A DNA stretch of 64,000 nt from Reticulitermes speratus (GCA_021186555.1 JAJKFL010000005.1:20648635-20712634); one strand, 5' to 3'; positions 11,906 to 24,194 are shown, numbered from the stretch's first letter. Translations and numbers: made by a program. Notes: a model not told the origin generated them from the sequence alone.

Positions 11906-12252
11906 TTAAATATTTAGTGAATACACATTGTGCCGAAAGAACACATAAAATACTTTGTTGTATTCTATATTCACAGCAGGATGGATCATGTTAAAAGATG
12001 CTGAACCAAATACTTTGGCTTATGAAGTGAAGGTTTAAAGCCATTTAAAATAATATCCTGAAATTTGTATGAAGTAAATCTTTAACAATAACGCAAAAAA
12101 TAACAATTCACAGTTTGTGAGTATTATTATTATTATTTTAAAAGGTGAAACATTATTTACACGAAAGGTCCCCGAATTGAAACACGCGAACACAGAACTT
12201 CATATGTCTATCGCTTCGTGCGCTTTGGACTAAGAATATGTAATTATCTGAT

Positions 12253-12600
12253 TTAAAACTTGCTTCGCCTTACAGAAGTTGCTCGCTTCTGTTGAGATAT
12301 GTGATACAGTTCTTTAACCTTGCGTTCTGGAACCTGATGGAAGTGAGTGCCCTGACTGACATCACATACCGTCAAACAGCGCCCTATAATTTGGTCGCTG
12401 AATGAACTGAAACTAAGTACAATCGTTGTGTGACATCTCGCTTCCGGAGTATTGTGAAACCTGCCATTTTCATCTTCCGTGGTTGAGCAATCGAGCGGCC
12501 GCCTTCGGGTAGGTGCAAGTCTGTCATGCTTGGGTTCAGCGGAGGTTCCACCCAGCATTTTAAGATTCTGCCGCTGCAGTTTCAAATATAAATACTACCT
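12253..12600. other. Unrecognised GC-richer block
   Basis: This block is clearly GC-richer than its surroundings and has a 110-codon minus-strand frame (12253-12585) and an overlapping plus-strand frame. Neither resembles a family I know. It lies directly before a hammerhead-element half copy (12.7 kb), so an unidentified repeat is more likely than a gene. Confidence 0.25.
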
Positions 12601-12689
12601 TCATGGTGAAGGGTCTTCTGTAAGAAAGTGGTTTCTTTTCATTAAACCACAAAGTTTTGCGGCTTCACAGACATCGACACTTGTAGCAG

Positions 12690-12785
12690 GCCTACTGCTT
12701 GGCTGTCAAGGTGAAGGCACTCCGATCCTTCGAAACGTCGTTACCTCTTTGCCGGTGGACACGGCGTAACATCCCAGAAGACTTG
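12690..12785 (+). mobile_element. Half copy of a hammerhead foldback element
   Basis: GAAGG (12713-12717) pairs with CCTTC (12727-12731) and is followed by GAAACGTCG, then ACACGGCGTAACATCCCAGAAG. This matches the layout of the right arms at 8.5, 16.3 and 62.7 kb. The CTGANGA part is eroded and no mirror arm is visible. Confidence 0.45.
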
Positions 12786-12865
12786 AATCTTCAGCAGCAC
12801 CGCTGTGAGAAAGTCAGATATCGCCTTCTTAATTGTGTTCACGCAAGCTTGTCACTGGATCCTCG

Positions 12866-13080
12866 CAGTGCCATGCCTTAGGCGGTTAGACACAGGATTC
12901 TCAACACTCAGGCCTATATTCGAAGCCAGGGCAGTCTGTGTGGGGGTTTGTACACAGAGTAAGTGTTGACTGGTTTGGTCTGAAAACATCGGCTTTTTCC
13001 TGTTAATATCAATCCAGCAATACCCTGTACCCATAATTCCATTATCTACCGCCGACATTATATAATTTTAGCAATAAGAT
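12866..13080 (+). mobile_element. Probable tRNA-derived SINE, eroded
   Basis: CATGCCTTAGGCGGTTAG resembles a tRNA A-box region, and ATATTCGAAGCCAGGG (about 12918-12933) resembles a mutated B box. The tail ATTATATAATTTTAGCAATAA resembles 5520-5540. I did not find clear target-site duplications. Confidence 0.35.
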
Positions 13081-14044
13081 TTCGTTAAATGGAACACTTT
13101 TCTCTCTCTATTGCTTTCCATTGTTTTCGTTGGATATATTTGTAATTGGCCATGGTTTAGAGAACGGTGCAGGAAAATTTTGTGTTTTAAGCGTTTAAAG
13201 CCTAGTATTAAATATACATATATGTACCACATTCTATAACATTTAAAATTCTGAATTTTGCCCACATACTCCGTATAAGTTTATTTGCCTGGCACCATTC
13301 TCAAAACGGCGAATATTTTCCACACAGCCTCAACTGATTTGTCTTGATTCCTCTGTGGCTTAGGAACTGAAGTCTTATACATGACTTAAATGAAGGTAAG
13401 TATTCAAAGTGTTAAAGAAACTGTTGTGCATGACACACGGATACTAATGCTGAGCACTTGAAAGTATCGGCAGTAATTAATTTATTATCAGTATTAATTC
13501 CAAATCCGTAAACGTAGATACTCTAAATAATGTGAGCGTGTTCTGTTGTCTCCGTTTTATAATAGAAACACAGTGTTTCGGAGGCGAGTGCAGTTACCAA
13601 AATGTGTAATTTAGTATAAAACATAGAATATGAGTATGCTCAGTGAACTGATGGTGTCTGTGACACATCTTTGTGTAAAGCATTCAGAAATGAATGTAGA
13701 CATGTTCTTTTAGTTTCTTTGATATTCAGGTGAAAACAGTAACATGTTTAAAGAATTTGAAGCCTACTCATAAAACTGGAGTGAAACCAATAAATCGTAT
13801 TGTACGTTTCAGAAAAGCACAAGTACTGTAGGCATGTTTATGTTTTATTTATAATACGAAGAGTCAGGAACTTGAAATTCTGACGTGGGCCCACTCTGAA
13901 TTTTTATGCCCTATCTTATGTATAGTGAGTGAAATGTCTTGTACTGGACTTTACACTTCTATCAGTTTGTCGATTATTGTTTGTGTCCATCGACTTATTT
14001 GTCACACCGCTTGACTGTGTAAATGTTACCAATTCCTATTTCAG

Positions 14045-14190
14045 GTGCATCAGATGTTTCAGCAGAGGATGAACAAGAATTCTGTTATCGTAGGAACATG
14101 GTCTTCATGGTCACACTGGAGTCCTTGCACGAGGTCCTGCGGAGGCGGAGTTGCCATGCAGACCAGAGATTGTCAAAATGGAGAAAAAGG
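14045..14190 (+). CDS. Internal exon, thrombospondin type-1 repeat (partial)
   Basis: This 146-base exon is preceded by a pyrimidine-containing tract and CAG (14042-14044) and followed by the donor GTGAGT (14191-14196). Read from its first base it is open throughout and ends with two bases of a split codon. It encodes about 48 residues. The C-terminal half is the start of a thrombospondin type-1 repeat: the tryptophan ladder WSSWSHWSPC, the CTRSCGGGV turn, and an MQTRDC strand. The first ~16 residues are polar and unrecognised. The last cysteines of the repeat must lie on a later exon. This pattern occurs in secreted matrix proteins of the ADAMTS, ADAMTS-like and papilin families, where such repeats bind matrix or glycosaminoglycans; I infer ADAMTS-like/papilin but cannot choose. 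A SINE lies about 60 bases past the donor. No other exon of this gene was found in the window. Confidence 0.8.
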
Positions 14191-14249
14191 GTGAGTACTT
14201 CTCTGAGATGCTCACTGCCATCAATATGAAGATTACACTTTTTTGTGGT

Positions 14250-14526
14250 GAAGGGCCCCACAGCAGATGCTACGGACGCACCGCAGCCTTGAGGCTTATT
14301 GTGCATCCCTCTGATGAAGATGATTAGTTTTTTTTTTTCGTTTTTCCTGGTAATGGAGCACCGGTGGAATGAAATTGACAGGGGAAAGCCAAGGTACTCG
14401 GGGAAAAACCTATTTCAGTGCCAATTTGTCCACCACAAATCCCACATGTACTGACCGGGGATCGAAACCGGGCCTCCTCGGAGAGAGGCCGGCGACTAAC
14501 CGCCTGAGCCATGGTACGGCCTCTCG
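14250..14526 (-). mobile_element. tRNA-derived SINE (family D)
   Basis: On the minus strand the head reads ACCATGGCTCAGGCGGTTAG (A box) and later GGTTTCGATCCCCGG (B box, about 14458-14472). The body continues to CTGCGGTGCGTCC. A second copy is at 53331-53562. It lies in the intron just after the thrombospondin exon. A T-run (14327-14338) interrupts the body. Confidence 0.7.
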
Positions 14527-16129
14527 TCTTGCATTTACTTTACAGTCATAACATTGTGTGTTTCTGTTTCGTTTCTCTGCTACCATTACAAGTAGAGATT
14601 TAAACGGTAAGTCAAAAGTAGTTTATAACATGAAATATTCCACGATATTTTATTGCATGCCCTAAAGAAGCCATTGACTTTTTGTAATGTTCTTATTTTA
14701 TTTTTGTTTAGGAGGCGGTTAAATAAGTATCTTTGAACGTTTTTCAACTGCAACTTAAAATAGAACAAATGATTATTGTCACATCCTGAAATGCGATTTT
14801 GGAAGACATAATTATGTAGAACTTAGAGGAGAATTTATTGAAATTACGCAACAAATTGTGAAAAATTTCTCTCCAGTAATATCTTAGTGTCAACTTCCTC
14901 TACGGTAAGAAATATCACATGCTGAGAAGTTGTAATTTTTATAATTTGTATAAATGGTATCATGCCATTTATATATAAACCTACGAGGTTTTATCTTGCG
15001 ATGCGATTTTCGGTCAGAATATTTTATGCAATTTAAATTTTTGTCTTATGGTCTACGCAGACACCTTAGCCTTCTTTTCATTGCTGTGACAATAACTGGT
15101 CATAACTACTTAACTTCGTCCTCCTTAAGTCCAAATATATTTCTTGGTACCCTATTTTTTATATTCTGTACTAAAACAGCCTCAATACATGTGCTTTCCC
15201 TTTTGACGAGTATCAAAGCTGAAACGACCATGAAATAATATTTTAATTTTTGAATGGGGTACTGAAAAATGAGCTGATTGTCTCCTGAATTTTATATGCT
15301 TCTAACTTCGCCATGATTATGTAAGCGAACTTGACCACACTATCAAGGATTTATTAATTACTTTAATACTTTTTTGTATTATGGCGCTGAGACATGAACA
15401 TACGAGACATTGAATGGCAAAGTCGTGGAAGTCAGTCTGCCATGAAAAATTAGGTAATGCTTGTAAGATGTTACAACACTAAGACCAATGAACAGGCAAA
15501 ATTATGTGACTTACAGGGATTAATTTGCCTCTAAGAACGCAACTTATATCAAGGAAGGTCAGTGATAATCCCATTACGTTGACAGGCAAAGTTGTCTAAT
15601 TTCTCCAATTGAAGAAAAAATGACTGACGCCACTTTGCTTTTCAGTGGCTTATACGAACTGCTTGGTTTATCTACACAACAACAAACGAGTACTCCACTA
15701 GCCTGTGATATATTTTATTGTGGTATTCCAGTTTTCGTTTCATAAAATAATATCGTGAAAATAGACCATAGCTAATGTGGTACCCTGTGCTTAAGCACTT
15801 CGCTATGAAGAAGTAAGAAAATGGAGGTTGCACTCCACGTGCTGTTCATCTCTGTACTCGATAGAGATGAATTGTCAGTTTCACACTCTGACTACTTACC
15901 TCCCGTTACATGTTGTTAAGAGCCCGGTTAAGCTCAGAGCCAGTCTGGACACGGTAGCGGAAATACTCGTATATCCTACACGCGCCGCAAATTGAATCTC
16001 AGTTGTCGAAGTCAGTAGCCAGTTATGGCATACCCGCTGAGCTACCCTAATCGTGTTAATGTATTGGGAGGATGTTGAAGAAAGTGTGGTCCGTATGCCT
16101 CGAAAGGCTTAGGGAAAAATGGTATTCTT
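14527..16129. other. Non-coding stretch, no gene recognised
   Basis: AT-rich DNA with no recognisable frame. Around 15935-16060 the minus strand has TAGCTCAGCGGGT, a possible degenerate tRNA-like A box of a SINE, but the B box is not preserved. Confidence 0.45.
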
Positions 16130-16337
16130 GAGATCTGCGCTCTACTGGGATTTTAGGCGGCGTCGTGTGGTAATTTTTTACCGACGTTTGGTGACAAGGT
16201 ATTAGTCCCATCTTCATGGGTCAAGAGTCCAAACTTGAAATCTTGACCCATGAAGATGGGAGCGATACGTTGTCCCGAAACGTCGGTAAACAATTACCAC
16301 ACGACGCCGCGTAATATCCCAGAAGAGCGCAGATCTC
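16130..16337. mobile_element. Foldback element, second copy of the 8.34-kb type
   Basis: The ends are GAGATCTGCGC and its complement GCGCAGATCTC. The arms mirror each other through GTGGTAATTTTTTACCGACG and its counterpart. The inner blocks carry GGGA..TCCC and GAAACGTCGGTAAA. The 8.34-kb element shares the same arms, proving a dispersed family. The hammerhead core is changed (ATGAAGA), so the motif is degenerate. Confidence 0.78.
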
Positions 16338-17545
16338 ATCAACATCGCTGCGGAAGCATGAAGTCATTATATTCTTAGCAAAACAACTCACTTCGGCAAA
16401 GATATTGGGTTGGGAACTTCGTGAAAGACCGCTAACCACTCAACCTTCAAAGTCAGCTAAACATGTTGTGTTAGGACGAAGGCCGCTTGAGGCTCTACAA
16501 CACAGCAGCTCATATGTTTGGAATTAGGAATTTTCTCTCGAACACGGAACGTGGTAGCTGAGTCCATCCAACCGTATTACGCACATGCTGCAGACAATCC
16601 ACAGCTCATGGCTTGGGGATGCAGACCACCGGATTCCATTTCACATTAAAGGGGACGAACTATGGTGAAGAATTTAGTAACATGTTTCTCTACTACAGGA
16701 TTCCTTGTACCTTTTCACAGTTTTCATTTAGCACAACAGTCATATTTTCACTTTCGATATCAGTGGAGGTCTAGTCTTCCGAACACAGGAATCCTGAAAT
16801 TGAGCCTCTCTCGGCGCGTGTATGTCTGTTCACATTTCTCTTTTTTGTCTTATGATGGTACATAAAAACTTGTGAAACTTGTTTACATGTGTAATTTAGA
16901 AAACTTCCACGACCGAGGGTTCACGGTGTGTACGGGGTGTACGGACCACTGCCACCGGGCGACAACCCAATCGCAGTTAATAAATATCATATCATATCAT
17001 AAGAGCTCGAAGTAGGCTGTAACGTTACGAAAAATTTAATATCATTAATATCTAACTAACTGAAATCCACTACAGAAGGGGTTTTTTTAAAGAAAATTTA
17101 CAGTTGTTCCGCTGGTAAAGGCTTTCCTGCTTTCACACTACCAGAGTGATTGTCATCGTGTTTATATAAGCTCGCCATTAGATACTTTCCAAAGGTAGTT
17201 CAGTCAGTTTTCAATGCCGATACTCCACTTCCTTTATTGCATTTTAAAGTTATCAAAACCTAGTGTACATAATCCTTTTCTTTCACACTTTCCGACCAAA
17301 GGTTTGTAGCCATGTCTCATTTCTCCCATGCGTGCTGAATTCATATCCAGTGTCACCATTGGTTTTGTCCCATAATAATATTTATTGATTTGCAAATATT
17401 GCTGATTTTTTCTTTATGCAGTTTTATCTAGTCTCCTTTTAACTTTCTTTATGTTAGATTCAATAATTTTATTCAGCAGCATATTCTGCTATTAGATATA
17501 TAGATATAAGTACTATTATAATGTTTATTATAAATAAATGGGGTA
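16338..17545. other. Non-coding stretch, possible repeat tails
   Basis: No gene is recognisable. A short ATATC tandem tail at about 16985-17001 follows a GC-richer block (16910-16980) and may be the 3' end of an unidentified retroposon. Positions 16400-16500 have a weak tRNA-like look on the minus strand. Confidence 0.35.
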
Positions 17546-17655
17546 AAATAACGTGAACTGGTTTCAGCTGGCTCAGGATAGGATCCAGTAACAGGCTTTT
17601 GTTAACACGATTATGAACCCTCACTTTGCGACAAGGGCAGAATATGACCAGCAAC
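17546..17655 (+). pseudogene. Non-LTR retrotransposon 3' scrap
   Basis: The plus strand encodes VNWFQLAQDRIQ followed by a stop and QAFVNTIMN. This matches the conserved C-terminal W..LAQDR.QWRALVN..MN pattern common at the end of insect retroelement-derived frames and shared with the scraps at 24.2, 30.6 and 45.8 kb. It is short and broken. Confidence 0.5.
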
Positions 17656-20600
17656 GCCTAAACTAGGATGTGGTCTGTAGTGGTTCTGTGAGAGCATGTG
17701 ACACTTGCTAATTGGTTACACCAAATTCATATTGCCTGCTGTCCATTTTATCTTCTTTATTATATACGCCGTGTTTCTATACCAGTTTCAGGTAATTCAT
17801 AACTATTAAACTGATAACATGATTAACTTATATAGCTGAACCAACGTCATTAAATATTTTAGGAATTAGTTAGTCGTTATTTCAAGATATTCATCAGCAG
17901 ATCGACACAAATTTCGTTAGCTGTTATGCCCATTTATGTCCAAGCTCTCCACAATAAAATTCGAATTCTTTCCCAAGGCTTCTGTAAGTCTTAATGTACT
18001 GATATGCCCTGCAGAGATCGTAAAGCTTGTAATGCGATTTGGACATCACTAGTAATAATTAGCCTATCCTGCTGCCTACTATGCAGACCAATAGAGGAAA
18101 GAATCAGGATTCTGGCAGTGGAAAATCTGTTCTCCTCGTTCAGAATGACAATGCAGATATTTTGTACATAATAACAAAATAAGCTGCTCTAACTGTGCGT
18201 GCGTGTCGATTTTTTCCCTCGTGAGATGAAGTAGCTTCTGTCATCGCGCGTGTCAGAACTGTTAAACGCAACATATTAAGGTTATCCGCGTGTCATCGTT
18301 AACTGGGATGCTGCCTGTCCTGTTGCCTCGGTGCTAGAAGCCACTTTGTAGCGAGACAAAACGCATTTAAGGCCTCGTAATTACTTTTGTCTGTTTAAGA
18401 ACCGTAAACACTCTTTGCTGGTATCACACACATCGACACGTCCTCGGTCTTCTTTTAGCTGGAGCTGGGTTTTGTAGACATTGTAATGAGCAGTCGCACT
18501 AAATAGGAGCGGCGAATTTCATGGATTGCTGAGGGACTGTTAGTTTCTCAAGGACTGTCCTCCATGGAATTAACTGTCCAATCCATTCGGAACTTCAAGT
18601 TACCGGACATTTACTAGAATACCATACATAATATCTTGTTGTCAAAAACAGGTAAGTCTGAACTTGATTCTGTCTATCCATTGCTAAGGATACAAATAAT
18701 AAATAAAATATGGATTATCGTTTCAAAATGAGTCCCCTGCGATTTTGCATACGTCATTGGCTTTTATGTTCCTTGATTTCGGGTACAGAACTGTGTGATG
18801 TTTCAGGCTTCAGAGGCTGTGTAGTTGAGATCTTCACTTTTAGAGCTGTTGCTTATCGTCTTCCGCTGACAGAAGCTGTTGCTAGGTGCACAGAATCAGT
18901 TATCTGTTGTGCACTAATAGAGAATAGCTCTCTTTGTCGCAAAACATTCAATAGACCTGTCCCCATTCTTTCACCTCAATATGAGAAGATGCTGAGTTTC
19001 CTAAACAATGTGTTTTTTTATGTTTAGTATAAAGCGACGGACGAAGTCCACAACAGGATAATTGTAAGTGTAAAGTAACATTTTCAGAACCCTCTTAAAC
19101 TGACTTATCTGACGGTGTTTTCTAAACTACATACGTCGCACAACGCCGAAAAGGGAGGGTGGGTGACCTACACGTAAGGTGCCGTCACATCATTTGGCTG
19201 GAAAAGTGAAAGGAATCCTCGTGGGATATTAGTCAAGATAGCCGGTATTTAGTCCGAGAATTGATGACGTAGCCCTCGGAATGTAAGACAACAGTCATAA
19301 TTTTATGTTGTTCCTTCCGTGTGTCGATAACCAATTCACAACACTCAACAAATGAGTGTTGTGAATTTGTGCATTTTGTTGGTTGAGTGTTGTGAATAGG
19401 TGACGAACAATACAAAGTTTTTCAGTGCCCAAAAAGCAAGAGAAATTTATCATTATAAAAGAACACTGTGCATTTTTTTGGTTGCATATTGTGAGAGCAG
19501 TCATCAGTAGCCTATTGCGAACTTATTTTCTTTTGTGTTGGGAGCAGGAAGAAAGGTTTTCATATCGGTCCTTTATTAATATATGAACTTGTGGATACGA
19601 AGTGAGAATGTATGATCTCTAGATAGTCTTCTTTCTTTTCTAACTTCGGCTTTTCTTCTTTTTTAGTTTCACATTTGTTTCCACAATGACGCTTAGTGAA
19701 GCGTGAGATTTCTTCAGTTTTGAACAGCCGATATACTTGACAGTGGTTTATTCTACTCAGTTTTTAAACGTCAACAGAACATAAGATTAACCAGATCAGT
19801 GCGGTGTTTAGCCATGCACTCTTCCACAGCACTGTTGATGTCGGTGTTGAAAGACGTACCATTTTGCCATTAAACACAGCATGGACCTGAATATTGGAGG
19901 ATATCAATATGATTACAGAATGAGGCCAAACACAAACACGATTTCTTACTGTTTATTGCTGTTGCATTGACATTTAATCGGTAATTCCAGAAACCTCTTA
20001 AATAATCAGCTGCTCACTGTACGTTCATTATTGAATTGACACATCGAAAATTGTGTGTCTGTAAATCGACTATCTTATTCATTCGTTTCAAGCACTGCTT
20101 AAGATGAAATTGTAATACGGACATCGTGTTCATAGGTCTTTCGTCCGTATTTATGACAGATATTTAGCAATTTTTATCCTACTGTTACTAAGAAACCAAT
20201 GTAGGGCTATGATATCATGCCGTCTGTATGTTCCGCCATTTAAAATTTTGAACTACGGTTCCGATTTCTACGAAACTTGGTACGAACATTATGCCACTAA
20301 ATGCCGCCCAAGTTTCGTAAGTTTTAGTTTTCTACAATCAGTAATAACGATATGGAGACCAATTTGTGAGGTGCTACTTTAATTAATTTTTTTTTTTGAA
20401 ATGTAAAATAAAGAAATGGCGGCTGTACGGACATTATACTTGTCTGCAGGTTTGATGGTGATACTTTGTGAAACATTGGAATTTGGCATGTGACGTCTTA
20501 CACGGAAGGAGATCACACACATACCTGCAAATATTGAGTGAAATATTGGTTATTGATAAAACCACAAATACAGTAACGGTGCGGAACTTCGATGTTCATG

Positions 20601-20933
20601 CATTCTGCTGTTCAGGACGCCTTGCTTAACTAGATGACATTTCTTTTAGGGCTGACAAGACTGCCGTCACTTGACAGTGGCCATATTTGACCCCCGGATA
20701 AAAATAATTGTTTACATTCTGTTTCTTTGAATACAACATTTCTGGAGTCGTTTGAAACAGTCCTTGTCTAACATAGACATAAAATTGTATAGACTAAAAC
20801 TAATCTACTAGGGTAGCAGGTCACATGAATACAGGTCACTTCTAACGAGTTCTTAGAGGTGACGAAATTTGTGATTCTCACAGCTACCATGGAACACTGA
20901 AAATAAAATATTATATACAAACTACAAAAGTGT
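17656..20933. other. Non-coding stretch with one hairpin
   Basis: No gene is recognisable. The 105-codon frame at 18710-19027 resembles nothing I know. At 19336-19366, TTCACAACACTCA and its complement form a perfect 13-bp hairpin with a 5-base loop, and a third copy of the motif follows near 19384-19397. Two related blocks beginning TGTGCATTTT (19367 and 19466 regions) suggest an old local duplication. Confidence 0.45.
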
Positions 20934-20945
20934 ATGGGCTGTTAT

Positions 20946-21206
20946 TTTTTTTCAAATGGCTCGACAGCCCCTTGGGGGCCTAGGCCGCCTCATTTTCGAG
21001 GCTTCACGATCACACTTTTTAGATACACAACACTCGGTAGGACTCCTCTGGACGAGAGACCAGCTCTTCGCAGAGACCTCTACCTGACAAAACACAACAC
21101 TCACAACAGACAGACATCCATGTCCCCGGTGGGATTCGAACCCACAATCCTAGTAAGCGAGCGGCCTCAGACCCATGCCTTAGACTGCACGGCCACTCGG
21201 ATCGGC
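20946..21206 (-). mobile_element. tRNA-derived SINE (family A), recent insertion
   Basis: It is flanked by a perfect 12-base target-site duplication ATGGGCTGTTAT (20934-20945 and 21207-21218). On the minus strand it begins with a tRNA-like head (GCCGATCCGAGTGGCC, B box GGGTTCGAATCCC at about 21131-21143). It then has a family-specific body and ends in GGGGCTGTCGAGCCATTTG plus an A-run (the T-run at 20946). Confidence 0.88.
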
Positions 21207-21519
21207 ATGGGCTGTTATACCCTAACATAATGTAATCATATTAATTTAATTCGAGAACAAATTTTGTAACGATTTATAAGTTGGTAGCTTGTTATTTTGT
21301 TGTGGTTGGAATGTGATGAATTAATACAGCACAAATAAGTGTTGGATTGTAAATGTAAGTCGTGATTATACTGTAATGGACCACCCAAAGTCCAATTACT
21401 TTGACCAAGAAGGGTGTAGTACCAGTGGGACCCACTCGCTTCATTGGTTCAATTGCCTCGCTGCTAACAGACAAAACCGCAATATGCCTTTAGGCAGCGA
21501 ATCTTTCGCTCCTTCCTGA

Positions 21520-21575
21520 CCGACTGTTTTGTCGACGCTATTTAATCGCTCAGGCGATACAGCGTCGAATGAAAT
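21520..21575. repeat. Short inverted repeat CGACGCT...AGCGTCG
   Basis: CGACGCTATTTAAT and ATACAGCGTCG flank CGCTCAGGCG, which is itself nearly symmetric. Related blocks near 345 and 45577 suggest fragments of one dispersed family. Confidence 0.4.
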
Positions 21576-21966
21576 TGGAATGTGGCGCCGAATGTTGAAT
21601 GGACAGGGACATGAAAGGATGAGGAACTTACGGCATGCCCCTGTTCAGACTGAGAAACCCATGCGTAACTTCAATTAATAGGCTATACATCTAAAACTTT
21701 ACCCCTCTAGCAATCTGCTTAGTGATGCTCCCTCGACTGCAGAGAAATCGGGAATGATTCCGAATTTTGCATTTGGAAGATCTAACATTGAGTGTTTGTG
21801 GTTTGTTTTAAGGTAATATTTCAAAATTTTCCTAGAGGGACTGAGGAAGCCACGGAAGCACATCACCTGATTAGCCGGAATTCCGATCGAATATTGAACT
21901 TGGTATCTTCCAAATTCAGTACAGGCCTATTAACCAAGACATGGAGTTCAGTCCGTTTGATACTAC

Positions 21967-22233
21967 AATTTTTTTTTTCCAACGGCTCGACAGCCCCTTG
22001 GGGGCCTAGGCCCCTTCATTGTTCGAGGCTTCACGGTCACACTTTTTAGACACACCACACTCGGTAGGACTCCTCTGAACGAGGGACCAGCTCTTCGCAG
22101 AGACCTCTACCTGACAACACACAATAGTCACAAGAGACAGACATCCATGCCCCCCGTGGGATTCGAACCCACAATCCTATTAAGCGAGCGGCCGCAGACC
22201 CACGCCTTAGACCGCACCGCCACTGCGATCGGC
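21967..22233 (-). mobile_element. tRNA-derived SINE (family A), recent insertion
   Basis: It is flanked by a perfect 11-base duplication TTTGATACTAC (21956-21966 and 22234-22244). Head, body and T-run match the copy at 20946-21206 closely. The B-box complement GGGATTCGAACCC is at about 22158-22170. Both copies are minus-strand, only 1 kb apart, with different target sites, so they are independent insertions. Confidence 0.88.
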
Positions 22234-22244
22234 TTTGATACTAC

Positions 22245-24185
22245 GTACTTAGTGAAATATGTTTAATGTGTGTGTGTGTGTGAGTGTGTGTGTAGGGCGT
22301 GTAATAAGATGTGACCCCTAGAAAAAGGTAAGCGGTGTAAAATAGAAGTACGACCACAAGCAGTAGTCCTACTTCCGTAAATATAAGGCACGTGTTTCTT
22401 CAAAAATTACTTATTTTTTGCGCTGACGGGTCGCTGTCTGTTAAGTTAAACCTAAATATTACCTTTACCTTTTGTTGGCAACCTTGTAAATTGGGGCTAG
22501 TCCTCGTCACTGGCCTGTTACGAACCGTTCGACCTACCCTTTACCAGTAGACGGAAAAATGTTGGCCTCCAGAAAGTTCTACATCACTTTCGTCAACACA
22601 ATTATACAACGTCCAAGTAAACTACTCTCATGAGAACTGATTGATGTTGGGCTACCTGTTTCTGGAAAATAATTTATTTGCGAGTGTGGATTTTTCTACT
22701 GTCAACAAACAGACAAGGAATATTAATAATCCATGGCTGCGTTTGAAATACTCATAGTTTATCCACGTTGTTCACTAGCATATGTATAGTAGAACTCGAC
22801 TCTCTAATACCGCTAATATCAAAGCCTGATTTTGCAGTGTCATTCAGGTTCCATCCTGACAGTCTCTTTCCCTAACATTCATATTATTATTATTATTATT
22901 ATTATTACTCTCCTATCTCTTTCGCCAACTTCCACACGACAGATTTGCAAGACCTGTCCGTAAATTATTCTGCCTACTTTTCTTGTCTTTCTTATTAAAG
23001 CCGTATTACCACTACACTTTGACCTAATTTATTTGGCTGCCTTAACGTGATTAGGAAATTATATGAATAGCGATGAACTACCTTATATAATATCCTAAAT
23101 TAGCCATTTCAAATTCACTCCACTCAAGTTTAAATATTTTCTTGAGCACTTGTCTTCAAAACCTCGTAATTTCTATTTTTTTCGCCAGGTAAGAGACCAC
23201 AACCGCAACAAAGCAAGTGGAAACAATTGTCCTTACTCTCTATGGATCTGGAAAATAAATGGGGTTATGTCAGATATTTGAACTGAGTATCTCCTGAATA
23301 TATTCTTGTCCTAGTAGTGTCATGAAACTCATTATTTAATTACGAGATAGGAATAGTTATTTTTTAACACGCCATAGGTCTCCTTGCATGGGAGATTATC
23401 CCTACGAAAGATGAGCGCTGTTAGAAGAACATAGATAGCTTCAAGCGTGATCCAGCCCGCTTCAGCGGCAGCTTCTGAACTCGGCATTTGGTTCTCAATG
23501 AATGTTTAAATGAATTTTTTACAGTGATTACGAGTAAAACATAAGAGTACCAAATGATATCCTTGTGCTCTGTTCTTGTTTACTGTCGTGAAAGCATTGC
23601 AAAGGAGCTTAAGGGGATCCCTTACCTACTGCCTGACTGATTTCATCGCTTTAGCTGTAAATAATTCGCAGACTAGCTTTGGCTACTGCAATATGCAAGC
23701 AGGTTTTTAACCAGTAAAATGCCGGTACTGGTAGCGACATCTTCACATACCAGCTTTAATTAGACCTAATTCTGCTGTACACTATGAGACATTGAAATAT
23801 TTTTATACCTATTATTGGTGTGTAGGATGATGATGATGATGATGACAGAGGGAAAGAGATAGAGGTGGGTGTTCCGCTGTAGACATAAACAAACACAAAC
23901 GTTACAGTTAATCCTGACGTCAGTATTTGTCTTTCTTCCTCTCTCTCTAAAGGCGTCAACCAAACGTCGCGGTTGAGTGGCTGGCACGCCTGCTTCGTAA
24001 ATGGAAGGTCGTATGTTCGAAACTGAGACTACGGATCGGTAATTGTGACCAAGGTGTTTCGTGGTTTGATTTAGCACATCCGGCCAAATTCTGAGATAGT
24101 ATTTTCAAATAAGTCATCGATTGCTTCTGTCTACGTAATTCTATTGTCATATTGAGTCTTTCTTTTCATATTCTGCGGTACTAAT
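22245..24185. other. Non-coding stretch, short microsatellites
   Basis: There is a TG run at 22267-22293, an ATT run at about 22883-22907 and a GAT run at 23827-23845. The frames at 23756-24150 overlap each other in three frames and are not supported. Nothing else is recognised. Confidence 0.5.
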
Positions 24186-24194
24186 ACATTCATA

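Larger units (their letters stand above)
11707..11935. mobile_element. Foldback element with hammerhead motifs
   Basis: Outer blocks CAGCACAA...GCACTAAATATTCAAACAC (11707-11740) and GTGTTTAAATATTTAGTG...TTGTGCCG (11902-11935) are inverted copies. The spacer is AT-rich with an ATT run (11844-11860). One good and one damaged hammerhead face away from each other. The layout is the same as at 10.3 kb with unrelated arm sequence. Confidence 0.75.
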
